A stretch of DNA of 64,000 nucleotides, from contig JAVHZZ010000003.1 in assembly GCA_036250195.1 (NCBI GenBank), positions 54,575,521 through 54,639,520 of the forward strand. The letters are read 5' to 3'. Shown one piece after another: positions 32,780-44,399 of the stretch. This DNA is from Mixophyes australis (taxonomy: Eukaryota; Chordata; Amphibia; Anura; Limnodynastidae). The stretch's first letter is position 1, and each line of letters opens with the position of its first letter. Below the pieces are notes generated by a model that saw nothing but the letters and a program-made list of their open reading frames with translations, searched no databases and was not told where the DNA came from. Made by a program: the position numbers and the translations under genes.

Positions 32780-32797
32780 AGGGGGGGGGGGGGGGTT
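32780..32797 (+). repeat. Poly-G run
   Basis: A G run of about 16 bases, one of several long G runs in the window. Confidence 0.8.
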
Positions 32798-32844
32798 GCT
32801 GCTTATAGGCAGCATGAATACATTGAGTGAAGGAGACCCTGGCT

Positions 32845-32901
32845 TAGGGGATGGCTGCTAGCTACCCTGGCTTAGGGGATGGCTGCTAGCTGTGACAAGA
32901 G
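32845..32901 (+). repeat. 28-bp tandem duplication
   Basis: ACCCTGGCTTAGGGGATGGC followed by TGCTAGCT occurs twice head to tail. Confidence 0.9.
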
Positions 32902-33649
32902 AGCTGTATGGAACTATTGTTTACAATTAAACCACTGGCATGTAATGTGCCATAAAAATAAAAATACACACCCTAGTCCTATTTCCTAATAATAAAAGTG
33001 ATTAGGAACACAAGGCTGTACAGACTTGACCCATTTTCCATCCAGTAGTATATTGTAACTGGTGGGAAAACAGAACAAGAATAAGCAGTCAAGCAATTTA
33101 ATGGTACACTGTATTAGCATGTCTAAATCACATTGGTGTGCGGGGCAACCAAAACATGATGCAGGCAAATTTTATCATTTTAAAACAAGGATATACCAAA
33201 TCTAGTATGTCGGTTGTAATTTGGTTGAGTCATGAGCATTAAATGTTCATCTTTGTTTTGCCGTAAATTCCCAGTGCCATATAAACTACATCACACAGCA
33301 GAGTGAATTGAACATCATCGTAGTAGCTCTATTTATAAACTAATAATACTGTGATAAACAAATTTACAGTGCGTAATGGCCATCCCATTCAATGGCGTAA
33401 GAAAAGCGGAATGTGAAGATGGCATCACTGGACTTTCACACCTCTGTGAATCACGAGTCCTGGTTCCTCTGTGATTTTAGTGCAGGACACAACTAACATT
33501 AGGCCCAATTTGCTTTATAATAATATGCAAATTTCAGGTTGGGTTTGGTCTACTAAATCTTTAGTGAAAGGTTTTAATTTTTGTCTGAAGCCTGACATAA
33601 CATGGTTGCATTTTTAATTTGATGCAGACTATGTGGTCAAACTTAAGAT
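32902..33649. other. No gene recognised
   Basis: AT-rich spacer. Faint similarity of 33280-33370 to the repeat at 3.53 kb; nothing else. Confidence 0.45.
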
Positions 33650-33652
33650 TTA

Positions 33653-33985
33653 GGGCCTGATTCATTAAGGATCTTAACTTGAGAAACTTCTTGTTTCAGT
33701 CTCCTGGACAAAACCATGTTACAATGCAAGGGGTGCAAATTAGTATTCTGTTTTGCACATAAGTTAAATACTGCTTGTTTTTTCGTGTAGCACACAAATA
33801 TCAACTTTAAATTTCAGTGTACAATTAAGCTATCAAGTATTTGTGTGCTACATGAAAAAACAGACAGTATTTAACTTATGTGCAAAACAGAATACTAAGT
33901 TGCACCCCTTGCATTGTAACATGGTTTTGTCTAGGAGACTGAAATAAGAAGTTTCTCAAGCTAAGATCCTTAATGAATCAGGCCC
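33653..33985. mobile_element. PIF/Harbinger-like MITE, copy 1 (333 bp)
   Basis: Ends GGGCCTGATTCATTAAGGAT and the complement of ATCCTTAATGAATCAGGCCC are perfect inverted repeats. The palindrome continues inward over most of the length (ACCATGTTACAATGCAAGGG and its mirror CCCTTGCATTGTAACATGG). A 3-bp duplication TTA at 33650-33652 and 33986-33988 fits the TWA target of PIF/Harbinger elements. Non-coding. Two more copies lie at 42298-42602 and 43514-43816. Confidence 0.88.
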
Positions 33986-33988
33986 TTA

Positions 33989-35009
33989 TTCTGTATTAGT
34001 TAATGCAAAGGTAATGTACATATATAGCTGCAACCTCCTGGGTGTTTCCCAAATTACCCCATAATGGTGTTTAGCACGCACATAAATATGGCTTCTTGAC
34101 TTGCTCTCGGGAGATATGAAATTCAAATTTGGGATCAGCCCATCAATTATAATTGCATCACTGTCCACCAAGAGATTTTAAGAAAATGTCAGTATTTTAG
34201 AATTTTTTTTATGAAGTTCAAAATAACATTGGTTCCATGGTTTGCTTCAATGAATGCCATTCAGGTCAAACATTTTAAAAAAATCTAAACTGGATGTGTG
34301 GTGGTAGAGTGTTAGGCTTACCCAGACCTTGCAGTAGTCCTGGGTCAATCTGCTGGCTGTAGCTCAGTTTCTCCCACCTCAGGACCCCGTGGGTCAAAGT
34401 TAGTAAACTAGTGTCCCTGCATATGCAGGTTTAATAGCAGGAGGACAAATGTCATGCAGATGCAGCAGGTGGAATTCTATACAGTTACCACTGATGTAAA
34501 GAATGAGTGTCATGTCAGCTTAGTTGGGTAAATTAATAATAAGCCTTTATTTATTTGCATTCTCTTGTTTCTCACTTTAAGATCACTTGACAACACAATT
34601 TTATTATACATAAGGTTATTTTAGATTATAAATAGTCATTTCAATCACTTCACAGTGTGGATTTATCACTTACATGGCAGGAGTAACTTCATTATCACAT
34701 TGGTACTCTGTGGTTTCAAACATTTGGATGTAGAGTTGGCACTCATATTCTCTCAATCTAATTTACTTTCGTTGTCAACATGTTCTCAACTGCAGTTAGG
34801 GTCAGATAAATGCAGTCTTGAAGTCTCTCAGTTACATCTTCAAGTGGGAATCCAACTCATGCAGATCAGATTAGCGGCACTCTGGCTATCTTAATCTAGT
34901 AATTACTTTGCTTTACATTCTTTCTTATATCTATCAGAATCAAGGCGACCCTGCTGATTCATATCTTTCTCTTGAAGTAAAACATAATAGCTCTCCGAAC
35001 TCGACTCAA
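33989..35009. other. No gene recognised
   Basis: AT-rich spacer. One frame of 79 codons at 34655-34894 has no recognisable domain. Confidence 0.45.
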
Positions 35010-35010
35010 T

Positions 35011-35165
35011 CATCATCATCATCATCATCATTTATTTATATAGCGCCAACATATTCCGTAGCGCTTTACAATTGGGGACAAACGTAATAAACTAATAAAC
35101 AAACTGGGTAAAACAGACAAAGAGGTGAGAAGGCCCTGCTCGCAAGCTCTACAATCTATGGGACA
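35011..35165 (-). mobile_element. LINE/SINE 3' tail fragment, minus strand
   Basis: The plus strand begins with an ATC array (35012-35031), then TTATTTATATAGCGCCAAC, CGTAGCGCTTTACAATTGGG and AAGGCCCTGCTCGCAAGCTC. On the minus strand this is the usual order ending in ATATAAATAA and a GAT microsatellite. The same segment without the microsatellite occurs on the plus strand at 43907-44005. Confidence 0.75.
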
Positions 35166-35169
35166 ATGG

Positions 35170-36080
35170 GAGATTGACACATGAGGTTAAGTATACATTT
35201 TGCATCTTGGCCCAGCCAGACTGCAAAGGTAAGGTGACTCAATGTTTACTCTCTCAAAGAGCTAAGCTCACCTCTGCGCTGACACTGTCTGAACCCATGT
35301 ACTTAATACTAAAACACCTTGGGTATCACACTGACTCGTTTATTTCTGCTGTCTAATACATTACTAGAACTCCAGTAAAGAGGATGCATTTTCTAATTGT
35401 TGCCTACAATAAACAGTTAAGAGTGAGTGTGGAATGTGGACCAACATTAAAAAGAGTGTTTGACTGTGATTAATGATATTAATTAATTAGTATTTTTTAG
35501 ATGTGTGCTTACTTTCGTTGTTCAGTAAAACATATGATAGGCTCTGTCCATTTATATCTCATGACTCCGTTTAAACTAGCTTAATAATGGAACTCTATCA
35601 GTGATGGCAAAAACACCAAGATGTGAGGAGTGCCATTCTTTATTTTATTTTTTAAAGAAATAATTAAAATTGCCTTAGTTCTCCATTTAACAGTATATAA
35701 ATGTTTCCTGTCCAAAACAAATAATACCTACAAGTAAGATATATGTTCTCTGTAGCATATTTGCTTCCATGTGTTTCTGATATGCCCTGATGTTCTACAT
35801 ATCAAATTCTGCAAAGTGAAAAGCTTTAAAAAAGGAGCAAATGTTTAAAGGCACAATGGGGTTGCTTTTTTTTGACTGAATGAAATCTTAAGTGCTTCTA
35901 GTGATGTCATTAGTTGCTAGAAATGACTGAATAAATTCAGCCATTCCTGAAACTTGGCTGAATTTCTGTGGTTTATGAATTGATAGGCAAATTAATTCAG
36001 ATGACCCAAAATTTATGCTGGTGAATTAGGCTGATCATAGTGCAAGGAACATATAGAAAACAATTAGCAAGGATCATATC
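35170..36080. other. No gene recognised
   Basis: AT-rich spacer with no reading frame or repeat that I can name. Confidence 0.45.
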
Positions 36081-36086
36081 AAGAAA

Positions 36087-36755
36087 TGTCAGGTGTCTCC
36101 GCACTGACACTAGGTGCCGAAGACAGCCACCTGTCTTTCCCTGACAGCCGCGCCCCATCGTCTAGTACCAGGATTCTTCCTTGCCTACTTTTAGCATGCA
36201 TAGCACATGCATACGCGGAAGATATTGCGTCCTATTGCTAGGTAACAGGACACTTCTTTCACTCACCTTGCGGGCTGTCAACTGTGCCTGACCGCCAAAA
36301 TCCTCTCGCCCTATCAGGGCTCACCTTACTGTATAAATAGAAGCATCTGGCACCACTAGGGTACCAGAGTATTGGTTCACTACCTGTTCCAGCACTTACC
36401 TGCGATTTCTGCCTCCTGCATTAAATTGGTTCTGACTTGTTCCTTCTACTACTTTCCCGGATTACATTTTGGTGCCTTATTGATCTGTTTGGTTTGACTC
36501 CTGGCTTGCCCTGACTACTCTCTGTATCTTCCCTGTGTATTGTTCTGCCTAGCTGGTTCTGAACCGAATTGTTTGACTACGTCTGTCTACTCCCGCCACT
36601 ACGTTGGTGACTGTCTTGGAGAACCACAACCTGTGCACCCTCTAGCAGCGAAGTCCTAACTCCCTTGTGGGGGTTCCTGGTGAATACCGGGGTGTGTAAG
36701 ACTCCATGTCACCCTGATCAGCTGCGCTAATACCAACTAGTAGCCGTTCCTGACA
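36087..36755 (+). repeat. Solo LTR-like repeat (gypsy type), candidate
   Basis: Starts TGTCAGG and ends CCTGACA, a 7-bp inverted terminus of the TG...CA kind. It contains a TATA-like GTATAAATAGAAGCATC at about 36331 and a C/T-rich downstream half, as in LTRs. No second copy and no internal gene are nearby. A 5-bp target duplication was not found, so a rearranged flank or different true ends are possible. Confidence 0.55.
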
Positions 36756-36929
36756 GTTCCGGCCTTCTGGCAATTCCTGCATAGTACTGCTGGAAAACAT
36801 CAATTAATTTTCCTATTTGTGATTTCAGCCTTTGACTATTAATGGTTGTTCTACTTAGCTAGCCTAATAGTGAATCACAATCCATTGGAGTTCAATAGTT
36901 TTCTGTGAGCTTGTTTTTTGATTGCCCAA

Positions 36930-37215
36930 AAGAAGGTGTTCAAATACACTAACAATACATTGCTTGTTATCTCAACTGGTATATTTTTTACAACGTGCTG
37001 AATGGTGCAAACATTTTTTCCTCCATTTGTCATTAGCGCCAATAGCTAATTAGGTGTACAAATAAGAAGGCAATGTATTGTCATCTCAACTGGATTTTTG
37101 TTTACAATGAACCAATTTTTTTTTCCACCTTGTCATTAATGGCATTTGCTATTTAAGCTTACAAATAACCAAGCAATATATTGTCATCTCAACTTGTATA
37201 GTTTTCTTTTACAAA
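36930..37215 (+). repeat. Tandem repeat, about 103-114-bp unit, three copies
   Basis: The block CAATRYATTGTCATCTCAAC-like occurs at about 36952, 37070 and 37172, each followed by a T-rich stretch, TTTACAA and a TTTTTTCC...TGTCATTA block. The copies are moderately diverged. Confidence 0.75.
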
Positions 37216-38278
37216 TCAGATATTGGAGCATGTGCCACTATCACTAGTCGGTCTGTCCATCTCCTCCAATTAAAAACTTTTTGGAATTGGGAAGTTTCAC
37301 TATCGAGGTTATTGTATTGACTGCCACATGCACTACTAGAGAATATGGACTTCTGTAAAGAAAGGTACAGTATCCCCCAGAAGAGGTGACAAAGTGAAGA
37401 GACAAAGTGAAGATTTTGATGATATAAATCAAACACATGAAGTATCCCAAGTCCTCTATATCAAAACATTACACAGAGCTTTCTTTACTACACTTTATGG
37501 ACTATAAGGACCATATGGTAGGTCCTTAGAGTGGTAAAAATTAAGTACATCTGAAATTACAATGAAGTGCCAGTGACTATTCATAGCAATGTGAACATGG
37601 CGAGACATGGCATGGGTAAAAATGGAAACCCCAGACAACCCCACTTTGTTAACTTTATTGTACAAAAAAGAAGCAATGCTAGTGCCAATGGTAATAAAGC
37701 AAATGAAAATAGTGCTGATTGATCCTCAGTCTAGTCCTCATCCGATGTATTTATGCTAAACAAAAATAATGATTAGTAAATATTTTTCAATTGTGCACAT
37801 TGCAAAACAATCTGTATTTGCAAAATCTGGTGACTCTGGCCTCACAAATTTAAATTACATAAGACAACCTATTTTCAGAAACTGCTTGCAAATGTTTATC
37901 AAGCTGCGACTGTGAATAGGAAACAGTCAAGCAAACTAGATGCAGCTGCCATTCAGCAGTCACATGAAAAGCATCAAAGAAATTGTCAGCCTCACCAGCC
38001 ACATCTGAGAAGCCAAATGGCCCACTTCCAAGCCCACAAAAAAGTATGCTGTGAAGTAAAACAAATTTTAGCAAAGACGAAGTGAAACCAATAACATAAT
38101 ACCAGATAGTACCATAGTTGCTTGTTCTCTACAGCCTACAACTTTACAAACAGGCATAAAGAGAGTTCTTACGTTAAGAAATAAAATATATACATCATCT
38201 TAAAGGTCAGTCACCATTACAAACCGAAAATTGATGTTATAGAAATTTTTCATGACATGGATGACATAGAAATGCCTA
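37216..38278. other. No gene recognised
   Basis: AT-rich. A 74-codon minus-strand frame (37850-38074) preceded on that strand by a polypyrimidine-AG looks superficially exon-like, but I recognise no domain. Confidence 0.45.
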
Positions 38279-38283
38279 AGTAC

Positions 38284-39617
38284 TGTCACAAAAACTGATA
38301 AATATTTAGTGGATCCCTTGTAGCTGCCAACTAGTGAGGCTCATTCAGGGGCGCGGAGTCTAACGATAGGTGGTGTTCACCAGTGACCCCCGCAAGAGGG
38401 TATGGAATTTGCTGCACCTATTACGCAGGTCACGGTTCCCAGAAGGAGTAGTGGCAGAGCAATAGGCAGAGCCTGATACAGAGAAAGTGTGACGGTAGGT
38501 CAGAGAAATATTGAAGGTATAGGCAGGGAAGCCAGTCTAATCGTAATGCTGAGCTGAGGTAAGTAGCAGAATTAAATAGAGAAGAACTGGCAGATTCATG
38601 GATGGAAGCTCAGGACACCGCACGTGAATACTGGTACAGTGGTAGTTCAAATAGAGTCTATAACGGAATAGAACTGAGCTGATCTGTAGATGGTAACTCA
38701 GAGTATGGCAGGTGAATTACTGGTACAGTGGCAGTACAAATAGAGTTAATAGCGGAGTGGAATTATAGCTGATACATAGATGTTAACTCAGAGCGGCAGC
38801 AGGTAAATTACTGGTACAGAGGTAGTTCAAGTAGAGGCAGTAGCAGAGCAGAACTTGGCTGATCCGTAGATGGTAACTCAAAGCAACAGCAGGTGAATTA
38901 CTGGTACAGCGGCAGTTCAAGTAAAGGCAGCAATGGAGTAGAACTTAGCTGATCCGTAGATGGTAACTCAGTGCAACAGCAGGTGAATTACTGGTACAGA
39001 AGCAGTTCAAACAGAGGCAGCAGTGGAGTAGAACTTAGCTGATCCGTAGATGGTAACTCAGAGCAACAGCAGGTGAATTACTGGTACAGCAGTAGTTCAA
39101 ATAGAGACAGTAGCGGTGTAGAACTTAGCTGATCCGTAGATGGTAACTCAGAGCAATAGCAGGTGAAATACTGGTACAGCAGCAGTTCCAATAACGTAGT
39201 AGTGGAGTCGAACTTAGCTGAACCAAAGATGGAAACACAGGACACGGCCGGGGAATACAGGTGCAGTAGTAGTCCTAATAGAGACAACGGAGAGAAGCTT
39301 CAGCTCTTCCAAGAATGGTAATGATGAGCAACAGCAGGTGAGTCAGACCGAAGGAAGCCAAATCCTTACTGAGAGTGAGTAACTCGAAGAACAGGCATCG
39401 GACAGAAGGAAATGAGAGGTTTAAATAGTGTTTCAAAGTGCCAGGACCAATGGGAACAGGTAGGAGGTCATAAGAGATGGTGGTAGGTAACACATGCGCA
39501 GAACAAGAGACCAGATAGTGGCTGTTGATCCAGGGCTGTGATTCAGGATACCGTGATCACCGCTTATAGGAGAGAGGTAACAACGCCGGTGCCCGTCCGC
39601 GGGGCCGACGTGTGACA
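38284..39617 (-). mobile_element. Solo LTR (gypsy type) enlarged by a tandem repeat
   Basis: Termini on the plus strand are TGTCACA and TGTGACA (inverted TG...CA ends). A perfect 5-bp target duplication, AGTAC, lies at 38279-38283 and 39618-39622. Read on the minus strand, it starts TGTCACACGTCGGCCCCGCG and has a TATA-like CACTATTTAAACC about 190 bp in, so the minus strand is the likely sense. No internal region remains, which is the product of LTR-LTR recombination. The length, 1334 bp, includes about 640 bp of 90-bp repeats. Confidence 0.88.
38600..39240 (+). repeat. 90-bp tandem repeat, about seven copies
   Basis: TGGTAACTCA or a close variant lies at 38691, 38781, 38871, 38961, 39051 and 39141, a constant 90-bp step. 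Less similar copies flank them at about 38602 and 39230. The unit holds GCAACAGCAGGTGAATTACT, GGTACAGCAGCAGTTCAAA, AGAGGCAGTAG and AACTTAGCTGATCCGTAGA. Although 90 is divisible by three, stops occur in each unit, so it does not encode protein. Confidence 0.95.
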
Positions 39618-39622
39618 AGTAC

Positions 39623-41454
39623 ATAGTACTGTATATGTGCAAAGGGTCAGTTTGGGTTTACCAGGGAACAAAGTTTCAATATATGGAAAGACACAAAAGT
39701 CTTTTAAGCTCTGACAAACCAGATGATAGTTTCAAATATAACTAATGTTGTTGTCTTTGCTGATGGTGATGAGTGTCTTAATGATGTGCATGTTTATCGT
39801 TACAAATTTGTGAAGTACAAACTGTACTTTTTCAGTCACCATCACCTAATGTTTGTAATAATTTTATAGGCAAATTTAAAATTAACCATGGCTATCATTG
39901 CCAACCATCACTGCTGGAAGAATTGCACAGAGGGAAAAAGTACAGCAGCATAAATCCTAGAGCACTCTCCATAAACGTACACTTAACAAAAACCACAGCT
40001 TTACCAATGGTGCCTTTCAAGTTTGTTGAAGCTTCATCATTTTATGAAATTAAAGGCGATAATATCGAGTCACTGTTATTTCTCCAGACAGAGCTGCACC
40101 CACTTGATATGCCGACAATAAAAACCCCTAAATTTTATTGTTTAAGCATACTGGGTTTCTTTTGCTGAGTTGTGTTGACTGCATCTCCCTTAAAGATTGT
40201 AGATGGTTGGTAAAAAGGGAAGTAGAGTGAACCGGAGCAAATTATAGTGAATCACATCAAACTGCAAGCAGAATACAATTTTTTATCACAATGTTGAGTC
40301 AAATTTGTCTGATCTGCATAAAATATGTTTGCTTCATTTTTTGTTGCCAATTGACACAGTTACAAGACACTGTTTTGGTTTCTATCTTTCTGATACAGTG
40401 TGGACTACTTTCTGAACCAACGTTTTATTTTTGAGTCTTCTATTTAGTCATAGCAACATGAAAATTCACAAATTACATAAGGCTATAAAATGAGTCATTT
40501 CGTTATGTAATAAAGTGCCTTTCAAAAATATACCTTGTAATGAAATCCTTATATTATTTCTCCCACTAAAATATGCAGCGCTGTAGAGAACGGATAGAAG
40601 CTGCAATGTTTCATTTCATTTTAATAAACTGTATCCCCCTAATTATAAGCAGATATGCGAAAGATGCTGATGTAATTAAAGTTGTAATTTTTGCAAACAA
40701 CAAGCACATACATCTGTGGAATCTAAGTACTACAGACCCACAGCTCCACTGGTGTTGTTGTCTTGTCTATTCTTGCTTACTGTGTTACAAATTGACCATT
40801 ATCTTTACTGTGAAGAATTTATAATCTAACTTTTAGCAGGAGAGATAAGCTCTAGTGTACTAAACAGTGGTAAATCTTAGCATCCATGATAGGCTGCTCC
40901 TTTGAGTGGCTGTGTGGGACTTTTCACTGCTTAATAAAGCTAGACCTTAAATCTTTTTGAAGAAGGCTTATATTACTTAAAGACTTAGGGCTATTAAGTA
41001 AATCAGGATAAAGATGCTAACTCTGATTCTGTGAGGAATACACCGAGTCACCAAGTGGGTCAACTAAAGCTCTCATTTGTCTACATCAGTATTCACTATT
41101 CAGGAATTCCTTTTAAACTTAAATATTTGTGCGCCTTATACTGGGAAATAGAAGTGCTTAGATAACAATGCTACATAACTACTGCAGGTCTGTAGCATTT
41201 ATATTTAGTGGGGCACAGATCCCAATTTTGTTTTTCATACAAAATATGTTCTTGCTTATATGATTTCTCTGAAATGAGCTTGATCAACTATTAATGTTAT
41301 CTCAGCTTTCGCAAGATTATTTCTTATCATCAATAAAATGGAATTCTACATAAATAATAAAAAAAATTAAGATAAAAAAATTGTGCAGCGCATTGTTTTT
41401 AATGTGTTTGCTGCCTCTGTGTTCAAATAAGTAGAATAACGCTGTTCGTAACTT
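39623..41454. other. No gene recognised
   Basis: AT-rich. Frames of 81-83 codons (39923-40168, 40573-40824, plus strand) show no domain and no neighbouring support. Confidence 0.45.
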
Positions 41455-41559
41455 ATGTACTTACAAGTTAACCCGTGCATGATACTCATGTATTCTAGTC
41501 AAATCAAGCTACTTAAGGTGTTAAAAAGGTTCTTGTCATGCATTTGGGCCATAGCCCAG

Positions 41560-41626
41560 GCCTCAACCACCAACCACTCCCCACTGTCACCCCCCGCAAC
41601 CACCAACCACTCCCAACTGTCACTTC
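41560..41626 (+). repeat. Short tandem duplication, about 36-bp unit
   Basis: AACCACCAACCACTCCC followed by ACTGTCAC occurs twice. The wider segment 41455-41870, ending near TATTATAGATTAGC, may be an old retroelement fragment, but I cannot name it. Confidence 0.65.
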
Positions 41627-42056
41627 TCCTTCAAGAAATATATATATATTTTTTTAAAATCTTTATAAACACTTTTAACAATTAACAAATTAAAAACATC
41701 TTAGTATACCAAATTTCAGCCCTTTCTGAATTTTTTTTTCCACACACACTAAGAATTTAGTAGGTCAGTGTATAACTCTGCCCAGCAGGTGGCGCTGCAG
41801 CTTGGTTTTATTTTTTCCACACACAGATAGACTAACACACGCCACTAGACATTTATATTATAGATTAGCTTTCAGCTAACATTACGTTGAAAAGTTATTC
41901 AGCGATCTTATGTCTCCCTCCCTTTCCTATTCATTACAATTAAACTTGGCAGGTGCCAATGACTATTTTTTTTAAAACATTGTTGTAATAATGTTTCAGC
42001 TCTTTGCTAAAAAGAGAGCTCATAGAGTGGTGTTTGTCACATGGGAGAGCTCACAT

Positions 42057-42058
42057 AC

Positions 42059-42095
<37 letters not shown>

Positions 42096-42292
42096 CATTA
42101 TTATTTTATTATTGTTATTGTTGTCGATTTGTAAAACGCCAAAGAACTCTGCAGTGCCAAGCAGTAGGGAAAAGAGGGCATACATAAAATAGTGACAAAG
42201 AAGGTAGACAAAATAAATGCAAGCATGAAAAGAGTGCAAGGGTCTTGCTCATTAGAGAGCTTACAATCCAATAGGAAAAGTGCACAGCGAAG
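42057..42292 (-). mobile_element. (ATT)n array with attached LINE/SINE tail, minus strand
   Basis: About 14-16 ATT units (42057-42105) are followed by GATTTGTAAAACGCC, an internal part, and AGAGAGCTTACAATCC. Read on the minus strand, this is a tail family ending in an AAT microsatellite. The opposite frame through the array is an artefact. Confidence 0.65.
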
Positions 42293-42297
42293 ACAAG

Positions 42298-42602
42298 GAG
42301 CCTGATTCATTAAGGAAAGTAAGGCAAAAAATTGATTAAGTTTCTCCAAAACCATGTTACAATGCAAGGGGTGCAAATTGGTTTATTATTTTGCACATAA
42401 GTTAAATACTGGCTGTTTTTACATCTAGCACACAAATACTTGATAGCTTTATTTGTACACTGAAATTTAAAGTTGATCTAGGACATCAACAATAAATCTG
42501 TCCCCACATTTTAAATTTACCTCCCCCTCAAACGCAACATGGTTTTACCAAGGTGAAAAGTTACTCATTTTTTTGCTTTACTTTCCTTAACGAATCAGGC
42601 CC
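42298..42602. mobile_element. PIF/Harbinger-like MITE, copy 2 (305 bp)
   Basis: Same family as 33653-33985: GAGCCTGATTCATTAAGGAA at the left and TTCCTTAACGAATCAGGCCC at the right, with the ACCATGTTACAATGCAAGGG arm. The right arm is more diverged, so the palindrome is less complete. A 3-bp duplication AAG flanks it at 42295-42297 and 42603-42605. Confidence 0.85.
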
Positions 42603-42605
42603 AAG

Positions 42606-43510
42606 AAGTCCTATTGTGGCTCAGAGTGGAGATTGGGACAGTTGTGAGGATGTACCAGTATTATAGAGTAGAGTAGTTAATGAAAAAAATATCACCGGGA
42701 CAGCTGACTGGTACTCAACTCCCTCTGGAATACTGTCTCAGAGTTATAATGGTTAACTTACCGTTTCACAGGGCATGTCTTTCCAGAAGTGGGCATGCAT
42801 GAGCCGGTAGAATGTAGATTTGGGCTTTCAGTTTAAAAACTGAAAAAAACTTGATTTAGTGAAATGCTTTATGGAAAATATTAAGCATTTTTTTAAATGA
42901 TAATTATTGCTATCCTGAGATGGTGATAACAGAAAAGGAATTGCAGCAGTACTATAGGGCTTTTTACTCTTCAATAAATAAGCCCCTTAATTGTGTGACA
43001 GGAGGTGGAGCGTTCCCCTTCACTAATATCACTTCACTAAGCTCTAGGAAATATTATATTGACTATACAGAATTTTATATTGTTTTGGCACCAAGTTCAA
43101 CCAATAAACATGCACTTCTGCTAAAAACAATGATTGAGAATCAGTGCATTAAGCTATGTGAACAATTAGCCATGGCTCTCACCTCTACTTCACCACTCAC
43201 CCACCTGTGCAAATGAGCAGCTCTCTTTTGAGAAATAAATATCATATTGTCCATACTTTTGTGTACAAAATATTATTCTTGCAAATAAATTATGTATTTT
43301 AACCTGCTTCGGACCACAGTAGTACATTTACTCAGGACGACGGCTCTGTTTCTCTAGTATTTAGTATCTCTAATATTTACCAATGTTGGCATGCAGCTAA
43401 GGGCTCCCCTGAAGAGGCAGGTTCCGAATACAGTGCACAATGAGCTCCCATACTAGTACTAATAGTATACACCCTGGCATATGATAGCTGGTCTTATATC
43501 TAATACACGC
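42606..43510. other. No gene recognised
   Basis: AT-rich. A 98-codon plus-strand frame (42920-43216) has no recognised domain. Confidence 0.45.
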
Positions 43511-43513
43511 TAA

Positions 43514-43816
43514 GGGCCTGATTCATTAAGGAAAGTTAAGCAAGAAATTGAGTAAGTTTTCTTACTTAAGTTTTATAGACAAAACCATGTTACAATGCAA
43601 GGGGTGCAAATTAGTTTATTATTTTGCACATATGAAAATACTGGCTGTTTTTTCATGTAGCACAAAAATACTTGATAGCTTATTTGTACACTGAAATTTA
43701 AAGTTGATCTTGGAAAAAAAGTCAGTATTTTTCTTATGTGCAGAATAATAAACTAATATGCACCCCTGGCATTGTAACATGGTTTTGTCCAGGAGAAAAC
43801 TTAATGAATCAGGCCT
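43514..43816. mobile_element. PIF/Harbinger-like MITE, copy 3 (about 303 bp)
   Basis: Left end GGGCCTGATTCATTAAGGAA, right end TTAATGAATCAGGCCT (last base changed). Shares the interior with copy 2 (TACTGGCTGTTTTT, CTTGATAGCTT, CACTGAAATTTAAAGTTGAT). Flanks are TAA (left) and TTA (right), so the target duplication is imperfect or one base has mutated. Confidence 0.85.
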
Positions 43817-43906
43817 TTAAGAGTTGTTCGTTAACTTTGCTCAAATCTGCGTTAAAATGTGCCAACCAGTTACAGTGTTAGTTAAAATTTTTACCCTTGA
43901 GCAATG

Positions 43907-44005
43907 TCCCATAGATTGCATGCTTGCGAGCAGGGCCTTCTTAAACTCTGTCAGTTTTACCCAGTTTGTTTATTACTGTGTTTGTCCCCAAATGTAAAGC
44001 AGAAA
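43907..44005 (+). mobile_element. LINE/SINE tail fragment, plus strand
   Basis: CCCATAGATTGCATGCTTGC, GAGCAGGGCCTTCTT, TTTTACCCAGTTTGTTTATT and GTTTGTCCCCAAATGTAAAG match the complement of 35050-35165. It lacks the terminal microsatellite. Confidence 0.7.
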
Positions 44006-44043
44006 AAAGATAATAGCCCAATTAGGCTACACACATACTGTAA

Positions 44044-44395
44044 GTGGTCAAATTGGTTGTGTATTGGCCATTTGGCATTCAGGCTCAGAAGCTGGACATC
44101 TTCTGGTGTCACTGGGTCCTGCTATTGCTTACAACCAGGTCAATTGGTGCCACACACTCAGGCTGAGAAGCTGGACCTTTTTGGCCATAACAGTGCCCTG
44201 TTATTCCACACAACCATGTCAATAGGTGCCACGCACTCAGGCTGAGAAGCTGGACGTTTTCTGGTGTCACTGGGTCCTGCTATTGCTTACAACCATGTCA
44301 ATAGGTTTTACGCACTCAGGCTGAGAAGCTGGACCTCTTCTGGTGTCACAGGGTCCATTTATTCCACACAACCCGGTTAATAGGTGACACCTGGC
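44044..44395 (+). repeat. 79-bp tandem repeat, about 4.4 copies
   Basis: AGGCTGAGAAGCTGGAC starts at 44081 (one mismatch), 44160, 44239 and 44318, an exact 79-bp step. Copies 1 and 3 share TCACTGGGTCCTGCTATTGC and copies 2 and 4 share TTATTCCACACAACC, which suggests a two-unit (158-bp) higher-order repeat. Confidence 0.92.
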
Positions 44396-44399
44396 CAAT

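Noticed and set aside
37850..38074. Exon-like minus-strand frame with an upstream polypyrimidine-AG
   Set aside because: Only 74 codons, no domain recognised and no neighbouring exon. One splice-like signal is not enough.
38600..39240. CRISPR-like regular spacing of a repeated motif
   Set aside because: The whole 90-bp unit repeats, not short repeats with unique spacers, and the context is a vertebrate LTR.
42004..42239. Frames rich in Ile or Asn runs
   Set aside because: Products of the ATT microsatellite.
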